55,954 nucleotides of DNA from a virus, in IMG/VR virus record IMGVR_UViG_3300032047_000018, positions 1 through 55,954 of that record. The stretch is one strand, 5' to 3'. The translations under genes and the position numbers were made by a program. Below, piece after piece: positions 24,773-33,632 of the stretch. The notes beneath the pieces are model-generated. The model saw only the letters and a list, made by a program, of their open reading frames with translations. It did not search any database and was not told the DNA's origin. How positions within the stretch are numbered: position 1 is the first letter of the stretch; every line of letters starts with the position of its first letter.

Positions 24773-26431
24773 TTAAGGTGTGCCTCCATGACCTCCACAT
24801 ACATAAATACCGCTATTTGCAATTCCGGCTCCAAATACATAATCTATTGCTACGCCTTCACTCTGTGTGGCATCGCCATTAAAATACCAACCGCTTGGTA
24901 GCTCGGATAGAAGGCTGCCATCGCTTTGCTCTGTTCTATATAATCTATCTCCTATAGTCGGATTACCCTGTGAATTACTTCCCGTAGTAGCCCCAGGTAT
25001 ACGCTCTAAGTAATATACCGGGAAAGTATCACCATTATTAAAATCGTTTTCACCATCTACACAAGCAGTTTCGTCGCCAGCGTAAGTTTCCCATAAGTTA
25101 GGATTTACTGGTCTTGAAAGATTTGTAGAGAAATTTGAAGGAGCAGGTGTGCCGCCGCCACAACTAGGTCCAGCATATGTTGGTATTGAATATCCTAAAG
25201 CTAATAAGTTGTCTACAACAATTTTAGTATAGTAGCCATCACAAGTGTCACCATCATTCCATGTTTGACTTACTTGTGGAGTAAAGGCTTGTTGCACTGC
25301 ATAATAAGTTAAATTAAGTGTTGCGGTTGCCATTTGAGTACCAGCAGCCCCACTTATAGAATCATTATAAAATTCCGCAAATCCGGATAAGTTACCGACT
25401 TGATTATTAATACTAACTGGGAATACTAATCCTCTATAAAAACCGCTATTAGTTGCATTTAATGTTGAAACCTGAGAGCCTAAACGCTGAATATCTTGTA
25501 ATCCAGTTTGTGTTACTGGCGAAGATGTAGTTGGATTGTATGAAGATGCCGCTAGTGGAACACCAATATTATCGCATTCATCCATGAATACACCTATAAC
25601 TACACTAGTAGCATTAGGAAAATCACCGCCTGCTACAGTGCTAAATCCAGCTGTACTTGAATTTGATCTGTTGTTTAATTGATAATGTGGCCTTTCGCTA
25701 GGATCACTTACTAAACTCACGTGACTATTATACCCATTAACACCGTTAGTCGCGTTATCTGTATTGCCTTGCGCTTGTGTAAGGCCTGTAGCAAAAAAGT
25801 CTTGTAGATAATATTGCAAACAAGTATTATCTAACGCGGGATTAGTAACCCCGGATCCTTGAAGATCTCTTTGGAGTCTTGCTAATGTAGTACCCATAGA
25901 TCCGCTGCTGTCAAAAAAGAATTTAAAATAAGAATCTACTGTTGGTACAATACCACCTATTGTTATTGATTGTGTATCGCTTGCCCCAGCAGGATCTGTT
26001 ACAGTTAAATCAAACGTAACACTACCACCTTGAACAGTTCCTTGAACCGTACAGAATCCTCTAGTAGCATCAGGTTGAATAATACTATAATTAGATGGCA
26101 TATTGGAAGAGCTCCAAACTAACAGGTCAACATCGTGATCTGGATCAGTTGCAAAACCTTGATATTCATAACTATCTCCAACTCCGAATGGTCCACTTGG
26201 AGGTGTTGATGTTATATTAGGTGGGTCGTTAACATCTGAAACACTAACTGTTACCGTAGCAACATTACTATCAAAAAAGCCATTGTTTACTTTATATGTA
26301 AAATTACCCGCTGAACCCGTGTAATTAGGGTTAGGTGTAAATACAACAGTACCGGTAGTTGGGTTTATTGTTCCTAACGTTCCGTTCGTCGTATTGTCAC
26401 TTACTAAGCTATATGTTAATGTTAATGGCAT
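24773..26431 (-). CDS. Cadherin-like plus von Willebrand A-domain virion protein
   Basis: A 552-residue protein starting MPLTLTYSL; an earlier in-frame start at 26488 would lie inside the upstream gene and is rejected. Residues 1-75 are a cadherin/VCBS-like repeat (GTVVFTPNPNYTGSAGNFTY ending in VSDVNDPP), followed by a second Ig-like domain (ATDPDHDVDLLVW). Around residue 172 FKFFFDSSGSMGTTLARLQ contains the D-x-S-x-S MIDAS motif of a von Willebrand A domain, with VVIGVFMDECDN as a later core strand. vWA domains bind protein ligands through a divalent metal. Six or more cysteines lie in the C-terminal third. The order of genes suggests a tail or surface protein; adhesion is the likely role. 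Confidence 0.7.
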   Translation of the reverse strand: MPLTLTYSLVSDNTTNGTLGTINPTTGTVVFTPNPNYTGSAGNFTYKVNNGFFDSNVATVTVSVSDVNDPPNITSTPPSGPFGVGDSYEYQGFATDPDHDVDLLVWSSSNMPSNYSIIQPDATRGFCTVQGTVQGGSVTFDLTVTDPAGASDTQSITIGGIVPTVDSYFKFFFDSSGSMGTTLARLQRDLQGSGVTNPALDNTCLQYYLQDFFATGLTQAQGNTDNATNGVNGYNSHVSLVSDPSERPHYQLNNRSNSSTAGFSTVAGGDFPNATSVVIGVFMDECDNIGVPLAASSYNPTTSSPVTQTGLQDIQRLGSQVSTLNATNSGFYRGLVFPVSINNQVGNLSGFAEFYNDSISGAAGTQMATATLNLTYYAVQQAFTPQVSQTWNDGDTCDGYYTKIVVDNLLALGYSIPTYAGPSCGGGTPAPSNFSTNLSRPVNPNLWETYAGDETACVDGENDFNNGDTFPVYYLERIPGATTGSNSQGNPTIGDRLYRTEQSDGSLLSELPSGWYFNGDATQSEGVAIDYVFGAGIANSGIYVCGGHGGTP

Positions 26432-26433
26432 AA

Positions 26434-29400
26434 TTATGGATTTGAGTCTAGTGCATCTAATTGTAATACGGCACAGGTTGTTGTACAATCTTCAGAAACG
26501 GTATATACCATATTGTTTGCAACTGGTGCAACTGTTCCTAAATAACATGACGGATTAATAAATATATGTACATTGTACGAGCTTAAAAGATCCCCTGTAA
26601 CAATTCCTCTACCTATCCCCTGCACTGAAAAGTCGTGACTATCTACATTGTTGTCTGTATTTGTATTGAAAAAAGTATCATCACCTTTTAAGTATTGAAA
26701 CCACTTTCCTTCTTTTTCTACGTATTCATTTACACCACCTGTTTGTAAATTAGTAGTTAAATATTCTGTATACCATCCGTCTTTATATACTGTTTGACTT
26801 GTGGGTATAAAGCTTATAGCAATCATTTCAGCGGCCGTTTTGTCTTGGTACTGTGCGTTGCTATATAAATATTGTTTTGATTTTGATCCTGTGTAATTAA
26901 GTGTTTTGTAAGATTTAACTACGTCAGGCATTTCATTAATTAAAAAGTTAATCGATGAATCATATTGTATACCGTAAAAATTTAATCTTGGTTGAGATTG
27001 TATACCATGCCTCCAGAGCATACCATCTTTCCATGTATAAAATACGTTATTTAAAGATATTAATCCTTCAATGTTTTCAAAAGATTTACGAGTTTCCCAT
27101 CCAGTTACTTTTTCTTTAAACGATAACACTGTAGATTGCGGTATATAATCTTCCCAATCCCCCGAACTATTTACTCTTTTAGATTTAAATTCGTTTTGCC
27201 ATTCGCTGGCTAAAGGGTCTAAGTATAAATTGTAAGCTTTTTTATTATCATCAAAACCACCAATACATAATGTTGATGATGCAAGGTTATCAGCGAAGAA
27301 ATCAATCATCCCATATTCAGATATAGGCGTTAATCCATTTCCACCACCACCAGGCATGCTTGATAATCTAAGCACAGCCCCTCGAGCCTTGTCGGTAAAG
27401 TATGCTCTAAAGCCATAGTTTGCAAAAGACTCTGGGTTTTTACTTATACCATATTCGCCGGCGTAAGGCCTTGGGGTACCCAAAACTTTATTACTTGCTG
27501 TTACTGCTGTATTTCCTGCCGCGCTAAACAATATATCTTTATTAGCCGGCACGCTTAATACTTTATCTTCACAAAAAGTAATTAAATCTGTATCTCTGGC
27601 CCATAATTTTTGTATAGATCCAAATCTTGGATTTATGTCTAATGTTATAGATTCAGCCTGTATAAATTGATTTAAATTATTTATACCTGATATAGAATTA
27701 AACAATCCAGAATATATAAATCCTGTTGTTTTTCTTTCTTCTGCGTATGGCTCATCTAGTGGGGCTGAGGCTATTGGGCCATTGCCTAAAGTAGATGCAT
27801 TGTAATCATCTCTAATTCTATCTGACTCTACACCATTACCAAAAGAATAACAATTGTACCAGTTTAAATCGTAAGGCTGGGGGCTGTTTATATCGCCGTG
27901 GTTGCTAATTGGTATTAAGTCTGATGCTTTATAATAGATATCTAAATCCACAGCCTCTGCGGGCTCCGTTTCCCATATACCTGGATTAGTACTGCTAAAG
28001 CTTTTTTCAATAAAAAACGGTGCAAGTAACTCCATTACGTAACAATCCGACTGATTTGTCCATTGATTATTCCCTATAGTAGGATTAAATCCGCCTGTAC
28101 CCGAAACTAATTTATATTCTATTTCATATCGAGTTCTTTTATTTGAAGATTGCGCAAATGAACCAGACTTAGAATCAGCCTCGTAATTTCTAATTCTTGT
28201 TACTTTATTGCTGGCTGTAATTTCATATATACCTTGTTCTTCTGGCTCTGCTTCTGTTCCAATACCTGGATCTTGCCTCCATCTAAATCTTTGTCCTACC
28301 GCTTCTAGTCCATCTACAAAGTCTGCATATCTTTTTAAAGTAGTATGCCCAACGTTAAAATCTTTATCTTTATCTGGCGGTACACCTGAAAAAGATAAAT
28401 CCATTCTATATATTACATCTGCCCCTTGCGTTGTTGAAGCCCAGCCTGTTCCATTACCACCCGTAGCGGCTGTAACATTATCAATAAATACATTACCATC
28501 GCCTCGGTCTTTCCAATAGCTTTTTCCATAAGATCCAGAAGCATAGCCTACTTGTGTTGCGTTTTTAATTGAATAATTATCTTCATTAGCGTTAGCCAAT
28601 ATATATTTTTCTAATGCTAAATCTCTATATAATTTTACAAAAAATCTACCTTCATATTCAGGCTTTTGCTCGTATACTTTTGCGGCTAATTCAAATTGTA
28701 GGCCAGAAGTTTGTGTATCTCCTGTGCCGTCAATAGAAGTAAACGCCATGTCATCACCAAATCTTCCTTCAATATTAATTTGAATAACATCAGCCCCTAA
28801 GCCATTAACAGTTTCAGAAATAGAGGCTACATCATACCAATCGCTTTTGCCTGTATTACCTACAATACGCATTACCTGCGGATTTAAAGTCTCTGAGGCA
28901 GCTTCTTTTAAAGGGCTTCTATTCCATGTACCTTGAGCTGGATTTGTGTCTGAGCCCAGTTTCATTTGCATGTAAGCATACTCCGGCAAAGGAAATTGCC
29001 CTTGACCGTCGCCACTACCGTTTTGAAAACAAAAAGTATTATTGGGATCGTTATCTAAAGTACCAAATGTTTTTATTCTTTCTCTAATAAATATTGGTGC
29101 CTCATTAGCTATCGCAACTACTTTATATCTAGCAGGGTCAGAAACAAACTCGTCGTTATCGTGTTGTTTTTTTAATTCTAAAAATGTATTTTCGTCTATT
29201 TTATTTCTTTCGGAAGACGGAAATGAAATCCATATATTTTGATCATCAGCTTCATACCAACGATCCATAGCTATATTATAATACGGTTGTGACGCTTCTT
29301 TTATGTACCATGTAAAATAATCGAAACCTTCTGGAGGCAAGCTAGTCATTGTAGCGGTAATCCTATTATATTGATTAGCTTCTGGCTTTTGTAATATAGT

Positions 29401-31056
29401 AGCCGCTGATTCTGATGTAAATACCGGAGATTGTCTTCCGTATTTATCAGAGTATACAACACCAACTTGATATGTTCTCTGCGATTTTATAGATGGGTGC
29501 GATACACCTGGTGTAGGTGGTAACGCATATCCCGCTTGATCCGGGTTTAATGTTGTATTAGGTGCAATTACAATATCTATTGTTGGCTTAATTGTTTGAT
29601 TTAAGTCATTTAATAGCGTATAATTTTGAACATAATTACCAAATATTAGCCTGTTAGCACTTATTTCTAAACTTTTAGCATATCTTGGAACATTGTCATA
29701 TGGCCTTAATATTTGATTAGAAGGTAACACAGAGCTAATAATTTCTGATTGTATATCATAAGTATTAGCCGTCCATATTTCATCATCTCTTTCAAAAGAA
29801 TCTACCTTATATACATTGGTGTTTGAGGTTTCTTTATATAACAACTCAACTTCTTTTACGTTGTCAGGTATGTCATTTGTAATAAAATTACTTATAAGAC
29901 ATTGCCTTAATGTATTTTTCATTCCTAAGTTGTACCCTTGGAACGTGTTATATTCAAATTCACCAGGTAAAAAGGCTACCTCAGAAAATGGTGAGAATGC
30001 AGAAAATTGGTTATCTTCATATTTCCATCGATATGCAAATGAGGGAAATTTAAATTCAAATAAAGGATCGTCTTCTTCTAAAGTAACATCCCATGGTAAT
30101 GCTACTGCTGAAACATTTTCTGAAACAGACAATACACTTACCTCTGCAAATGTTTGTGTTAGCCCTTGAGGAACACTAACAACTTGCACTCTTGCCTCGA
30201 AATTTACTTCGACTTGGTCGTCGTCTTCGGCACTGGTAGTTAGAATTAATACGTCATTTACACTATAGTAAGGATATGGCGATTGAAGCCAATTTAGTGT
30301 AAGTAAAGAGCCTGGGGGTAAAGGAACAAATCCAGTATTGCCTGGGTCAAATCCGATTGGAGCAGACTCGGTAAAGTTAGCAGATGTAGTGTTATTAACA
30401 ACCACAGGATTACCGTCAGGATCAGTAGCTCTCGTATTTGCTAGGTCTAGTATCGGAGCTGTAGTAGGATATTTTTTAATAACTGTTATATCCTCTTCTT
30501 GAAAGTCCCTTGTTATAACGCCGTTAGTATAAGTGGTGTGCGTTAAAAAATTAGTTGAACCATTTTTAAATGTTTCAATTGTAATAGATTTAGGTTCAGT
30601 TTGATTATCAGTCCACATTAATATGCCTTCCAATATACTTATACCTGTAATTAAATAATCTTTACTAAATTTTAATATATTTTGAGTGTCTACTAAAACA
30701 GGAGCTATTGTATCTGTTTTTTGATCATACTCAGCAATAGCACTAATACCACTTGACGCAAGAAACCAATATATTTTTTCGTTGATATCATCTCTTATAC
30801 TACCTATAGTGCATGGGTAATACATGTTGGGTATAAAGTCATTGCCCCATTCAGTTATAACACCTGTTTGCGGATTAAGCGTCTTGTTATTATTAACAGC
30901 GTTACCTAATACAGTTTGTAAAGATCCGACATTGCTACTTTCAGAAGTTGATATTTCTAAATTTAAAGAATCTCTATATTCGCCATTAGGTACTAATCTT
31001 TCATCGAGGTCTTTATTCATTTTCCCCGATGTAAAGTTGTGTATTACTTCTGGCAT
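26434..31056 (-). CDS. Very large tail protein (nozzle/stabilisation-type, P22 gp10 / T7 gp12 position)
   Basis: A 1540-residue protein. The N-terminus NFTSGKMNKDLDERLVPNGE, followed by YRDSLN and VGSLQTVLGN, has the look of phage stabilisation or tail-nozzle proteins (G-K-x-N-x-D-x-D-x-R-L-x-x-x-G-E-Y-R-x-x-x-N). Many short beta repeats follow (LWARDTDLITFCEDKVLSVP near 1155, PRPYAGEYGISKNPES near 1200), compatible with a beta-propeller. It is about twice to three times the size of T7 gp12 or P22 gp10, so extra domains, mainly between 600 and 1100, have been added. It is encoded next to the adaptor-like proteins. I infer that it closes the distal end of a short tail. Confidence 0.7.
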   Translation of the reverse strand: MPEVIHNFTSGKMNKDLDERLVPNGEYRDSLNLEISTSESSNVGSLQTVLGNAVNNNKTLNPQTGVITEWGNDFIPNMYYPCTIGSIRDDINEKIYWFLASSGISAIAEYDQKTDTIAPVLVDTQNILKFSKDYLITGISILEGILMWTDNQTEPKSITIETFKNGSTNFLTHTTYTNGVITRDFQEEDITVIKKYPTTAPILDLANTRATDPDGNPVVVNNTTSANFTESAPIGFDPGNTGFVPLPPGSLLTLNWLQSPYPYYSVNDVLILTTSAEDDDQVEVNFEARVQVVSVPQGLTQTFAEVSVLSVSENVSAVALPWDVTLEEDDPLFEFKFPSFAYRWKYEDNQFSAFSPFSEVAFLPGEFEYNTFQGYNLGMKNTLRQCLISNFITNDIPDNVKEVELLYKETSNTNVYKVDSFERDDEIWTANTYDIQSEIISSVLPSNQILRPYDNVPRYAKSLEISANRLIFGNYVQNYTLLNDLNQTIKPTIDIVIAPNTTLNPDQAGYALPPTPGVSHPSIKSQRTYQVGVVYSDKYGRQSPVFTSESAATILQKPEANQYNRITATMTSLPPEGFDYFTWYIKEASQPYYNIAMDRWYEADDQNIWISFPSSERNKIDENTFLELKKQHDNDEFVSDPARYKVVAIANEAPIFIRERIKTFGTLDNDPNNTFCFQNGSGDGQGQFPLPEYAYMQMKLGSDTNPAQGTWNRSPLKEAASETLNPQVMRIVGNTGKSDWYDVASISETVNGLGADVIQINIEGRFGDDMAFTSIDGTGDTQTSGLQFELAAKVYEQKPEYEGRFFVKLYRDLALEKYILANANEDNYSIKNATQVGYASGSYGKSYWKDRGDGNVFIDNVTAATGGNGTGWASTTQGADVIYRMDLSFSGVPPDKDKDFNVGHTTLKRYADFVDGLEAVGQRFRWRQDPGIGTEAEPEEQGIYEITASNKVTRIRNYEADSKSGSFAQSSNKRTRYEIEYKLVSGTGGFNPTIGNNQWTNQSDCYVMELLAPFFIEKSFSSTNPGIWETEPAEAVDLDIYYKASDLIPISNHGDINSPQPYDLNWYNCYSFGNGVESDRIRDDYNASTLGNGPIASAPLDEPYAEERKTTGFIYSGLFNSISGINNLNQFIQAESITLDINPRFGSIQKLWARDTDLITFCEDKVLSVPANKDILFSAAGNTAVTASNKVLGTPRPYAGEYGISKNPESFANYGFRAYFTDKARGAVLRLSSMPGGGGNGLTPISEYGMIDFFADNLASSTLCIGGFDDNKKAYNLYLDPLASEWQNEFKSKRVNSSGDWEDYIPQSTVLSFKEKVTGWETRKSFENIEGLISLNNVFYTWKDGMLWRHGIQSQPRLNFYGIQYDSSINFLINEMPDVVKSYKTLNYTGSKSKQYLYSNAQYQDKTAAEMIAISFIPTSQTVYKDGWYTEYLTTNLQTGGVNEYVEKEGKWFQYLKGDDTFFNTNTDNNVDSHDFSVQGIGRGIVTGDLLSSYNVHIFINPSCYLGTVAPVANNMVYTVSEDCTTTCAVLQLDALDSNP

Positions 31057-31061
31057 ATTAT

Positions 31062-31991
31062 TTAACTTTTAATCCATTTGGATTGGTTTCTCATTACTTG
31101 CGCTAACAGATTATTTTTAAGTTCTGATAATCTTATTTTAGCATTGCGTCTTGCGGCTACGGATTCTTTTTTCCATCTTGCTACCAGGTATTCTTGCGTG
31201 TTTGCTCTTGTTGATAATATAGCATGTACAATGTATTTATAAATTGCGTCTATTGCAAATTTATGCACTTGCATATCTTCCTCTGTACCTAAGCCATCAC
31301 TAATATATTTTAATACTACAATTCTACCACTTAGATTAGAGCTAAACCTGATCATGCCTTTTATTTTATCAATATAAAATACCCCGTTTGCTTGTGCTTG
31401 TTGTGGATTTAATCCATATCTCCCACCATAAGCATACATAAAAAGCAAATCTGGATTACCCATATACCAATTTTGTAATGCCGTATTAGCATTAAAAGCA
31501 TTAGGAAAAACGTCGTCTCTTTTAAATCTTTTTAAAGTTTCAGATTCTTGCGCTAAAGGTATTTGTGAATCGCTATCAAAAGTATATTCGTATTCACTGT
31601 CTTGTATATATGGAGTTGGATTACTTGTTAAATCGGTTCTATATATTATTCTTTCAATTCCATATTGATCCGTCCAGGAAAGTTTTGTATACCCTACATA
31701 ATCTTGTGGCAAAACCATATATAGCCCAGGTGGTATTTCTATTTCTATAGATTTTTCCTGAGGCAGTATATCAAAGCTAAATTCCTGTAAAGCTCTTTGC
31801 GCATAAAAAGAAACATCTGTTCTTTTAACTTTTGTTATAATTTTTTCTTGGCCTACATATATAGTCATGAAATTATTAATAACATCAGCAATACTTGTAA
31901 ATTGATAATCGCCATAATTCTCGTCGTTGCTGTTCCACAGCCCGTCGGGTCCTAAGTAATATTCCTCTGGTGTTTGATTTAAAAATGGCAT
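31062..31991 (-). CDS. Head-tail connector / tail adaptor-like protein (309 aa)
   Basis: A 309-residue protein with an N-terminal helical part (SIADVINNFMTIYVGQEKII, then VKRTDVSFYAQRALQEFSFD) followed by beta strands (IEIEIPPGLYMVLPQDYVGY) and a C-terminal long helix rich in R and K (VARWKKESVAARRNAKIRLS). This type recurs in marine short-tailed phages beside the nozzle protein and plausibly corresponds to T7 gp11 or to a P22 gp4-type adaptor. It lies five bases from the nozzle gene and three from the next adaptor. No enzyme motif. Confidence 0.6.
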   Translation of the reverse strand: MPFLNQTPEEYYLGPDGLWNSNDENYGDYQFTSIADVINNFMTIYVGQEKIITKVKRTDVSFYAQRALQEFSFDILPQEKSIEIEIPPGLYMVLPQDYVGYTKLSWTDQYGIERIIYRTDLTSNPTPYIQDSEYEYTFDSDSQIPLAQESETLKRFKRDDVFPNAFNANTALQNWYMGNPDLLFMYAYGGRYGLNPQQAQANGVFYIDKIKGMIRFSSNLSGRIVVLKYISDGLGTEEDMQVHKFAIDAIYKYIVHAILSTRANTQEYLVARWKKESVAARRNAKIRLSELKNNLLAQVMRNQSKWIKS

Positions 31992-31994
31992 ATA

Positions 31995-32735
31995 TTAAGC
32001 TTTTTCTTGTTGGTTAGTTTCTTGTTCCATGCTATTAGCTATTTGATACATCTGCACGTCTTCAACATTTAAGCCTGCAAACTCTAAGATTTTAACAACT
32101 AACTCTGTTTCTTCCGAATCATGCAGTTCAAAATTAGTCGCTGTTGTTGCATCATAAAGTGCTTCACCATAAACAATTTGGTAGCCCCAAACTACTTCAG
32201 CGGGCTTTTTAATATAATTACACGTTACATCCGATGTTAACTCGGTATTGCCATATACTTTGTAGCCTGAACTATTCTCTATAAATATAGGTCTTGTGTT
32301 TGTTGGACGTGTGTATGCGGATTGATTGATATAAAGAAAATCATTGTATTCAATTCGCTCGGCTTCTACAAATGTTTCAATAGTTGTAGTAGCACTTGGG
32401 TTTAATGTAAAACCCTCTGTGGTGTTTTTGTAAACTATCGTACCCATTCTGTAAATATCAGCGGGTGGGCTCCAATAGTTATTTGCATAAGTCATATCAT
32501 CGTTGACTTCAAATATGCTAATCTTTTCATTAAGTATATTTAGCATGTCAGAAAACTCTGTATCGTTTCCTGGTATACGGCCAAATTGATTTATATCATA
32601 AAAGTACTGTTCGAATATATCCAATTGTGCTTGATTAGCAAACAAGTTAAATTGCTGAGGTGTTACATATCCTCGTTGTTCTTTATTAAGTATTGCTAAT
32701 ACTCTTTGATATACAGTATCTACGCTTACAGCCAT
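31995..32735 (-). CDS. Putative head-tail adaptor protein (246 aa)
   Basis: A 246-residue protein with an N-terminal helical bundle (DTVYQRVLAILNKEQRGYVT, then PQQFNLFANQAQLDIFEQYF) and a beta-rich second half (VTCNYIKKPAEVVWGY) ending in an acidic Q/E-rich tail. The position between capsid genes and the nozzle protein suggests a connector ring component. The family is known to me only as a recurrent structural protein in marine phages, without experimental function. Confidence 0.55.
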   Translation of the reverse strand: MAVSVDTVYQRVLAILNKEQRGYVTPQQFNLFANQAQLDIFEQYFYDINQFGRIPGNDTEFSDMLNILNEKISIFEVNDDMTYANNYWSPPADIYRMGTIVYKNTTEGFTLNPSATTTIETFVEAERIEYNDFLYINQSAYTRPTNTRPIFIENSSGYKVYGNTELTSDVTCNYIKKPAEVVWGYQIVYGEALYDATTATNFELHDSEETELVVKILEFAGLNVEDVQMYQIANSMEQETNQQEKA

Positions 32736-32757
32736 AATTTATATTTTGTTATTATAA

Positions 32758-32785
32758 TAATAGGCCACCCTTAGATAGCCTATTA
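32758..32785 (-). terminator. Stem-loop between the 251-aa and 246-aa genes
   Basis: TAATAGGC (32758-32765) and GCCTATTA (32778-32785) form a perfect 8-bp stem with a 12-base loop. On the coding strand the stem is followed by TTATAATAACAAAAT, only weakly T-rich, so it could be a partial terminator or an RNA stability or processing element separating capsid from tail genes. Confidence 0.45.
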
Positions 32786-32798
32786 CTATAAAAGGTGA

Positions 32799-33554
32799 CT
32801 ATTTAAGTCTTTTTTCTATATTCTTGTAAAGCTCCATACCCTCGTCAGTCTTAAAGTATGCACTTAGTGCAGAATAAGGATGTTCATCAAATGGTACTGT
32901 CAATACTTTTTTACCACTCTTGCCATAAGTAAATGTTCTTTGGTCTTGTGATAATTTTAATATACCAGCTTCAATTGCTTTTGCACCAAAGTTTCTCAAC
33001 TCAGTGTTTTCATCTTGTGCTAGTTGTAAAAATAGCTGAGGATTTTTTCTAGCAAATACTAATAAATCTCTTTTTAATTCTTCTGAAGATAATCTATTAA
33101 CTTTCTCTCCAACTTCAACTCTTAATATAGCTTCTGCCTCATCTACTGTAGCTTGCTTAGCAAGATTTAAAGCTTGCAATTCAAACTCAATCCAAGCAAC
33201 TTCATTTACTGCTTGCTCTTTTGGTTTTATTTCTTCAATAATACCCTCTTTCATATACGGGTGATATAAGGATAAAAACTTTTGAAGAGTTACATCTTCT
33301 TTTTTTACTCTTAATTGCCCGTTTCTAAATATTACTCTACCCATTGTTGCTTTCCCTTTTTGTTCATCTACAAAAACAGAAGGCTGATTTGTTGCGTATC
33401 GTAATTCTCTTTGGTAACCTAAATTTTCATCAAACCATAATAAAGCTTTTCTTTGTGAATGAGCTGTTGGTATGGTAAATATTAAAGGTTTTTTATTTTT
33501 GGTAAGTTTATAAAGTCTATCTTTAACTTCCCATTGTGTTGCTGTTTTAGCCAT
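32799..33554 (-). CDS. Hypothetical protein after the capsid gene (251 aa)
   Basis: A 251-residue soluble protein, lysine- and glutamate-rich. It has a short beta-containing N-terminus (LIFTIPTAHSQRKALLWFDE), a central helical region (EFELQALNLAKQATVDEAEA) and a small C-terminal domain (RTFTYGKSGKKVLTVPFDEH). It lies after the capsid terminator and before the stem-loop at 32758, so it may be made at a level different from both capsid and tail proteins. It may be a completion, decoration or DNA-related virion protein. No recognised family. Confidence 0.5.
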   Translation of the reverse strand: MAKTATQWEVKDRLYKLTKNKKPLIFTIPTAHSQRKALLWFDENLGYQRELRYATNQPSVFVDEQKGKATMGRVIFRNGQLRVKKEDVTLQKFLSLYHPYMKEGIIEEIKPKEQAVNEVAWIEFELQALNLAKQATVDEAEAILRVEVGEKVNRLSSEELKRDLLVFARKNPQLFLQLAQDENTELRNFGAKAIEAGILKLSQDQRTFTYGKSGKKVLTVPFDEHPYSALSAYFKTDEGMELYKNIEKRLK

Positions 33555-33578
33555 GATATAATATAATATAATTGTTAA

Positions 33579-33611
33579 TAAAAAGTAAAGATTGGGTGCC
33601 CGAAGACACCC
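33579..33611 (-). terminator. UUCG-capped terminator after the major capsid gene
   Basis: On the coding strand GGGTGTC-TTCG-GGCACCC forms a 7-bp stem (one G-U pair) closed by a C(UUCG)G tetraloop, an exceptionally stable hairpin, followed by AATCTTTACTTTTTATT. On the + strand it is at 33594-33611 with the T-tract to about 33579. It lies some 20 bases after the capsid stop codon and should end or attenuate capsid transcription and protect its 3' end. Confidence 0.8.
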
Positions 33612-33632
33612 GTTCCTTACATTAGTTTACTA

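Noticed and set aside
26432-26488. An earlier start for the vWA protein
   Set aside because: It would overlap the upstream gene by 55 bases and adds residues unlike a domain start; MPLTLTYSL at 26431 fits the operon spacing.
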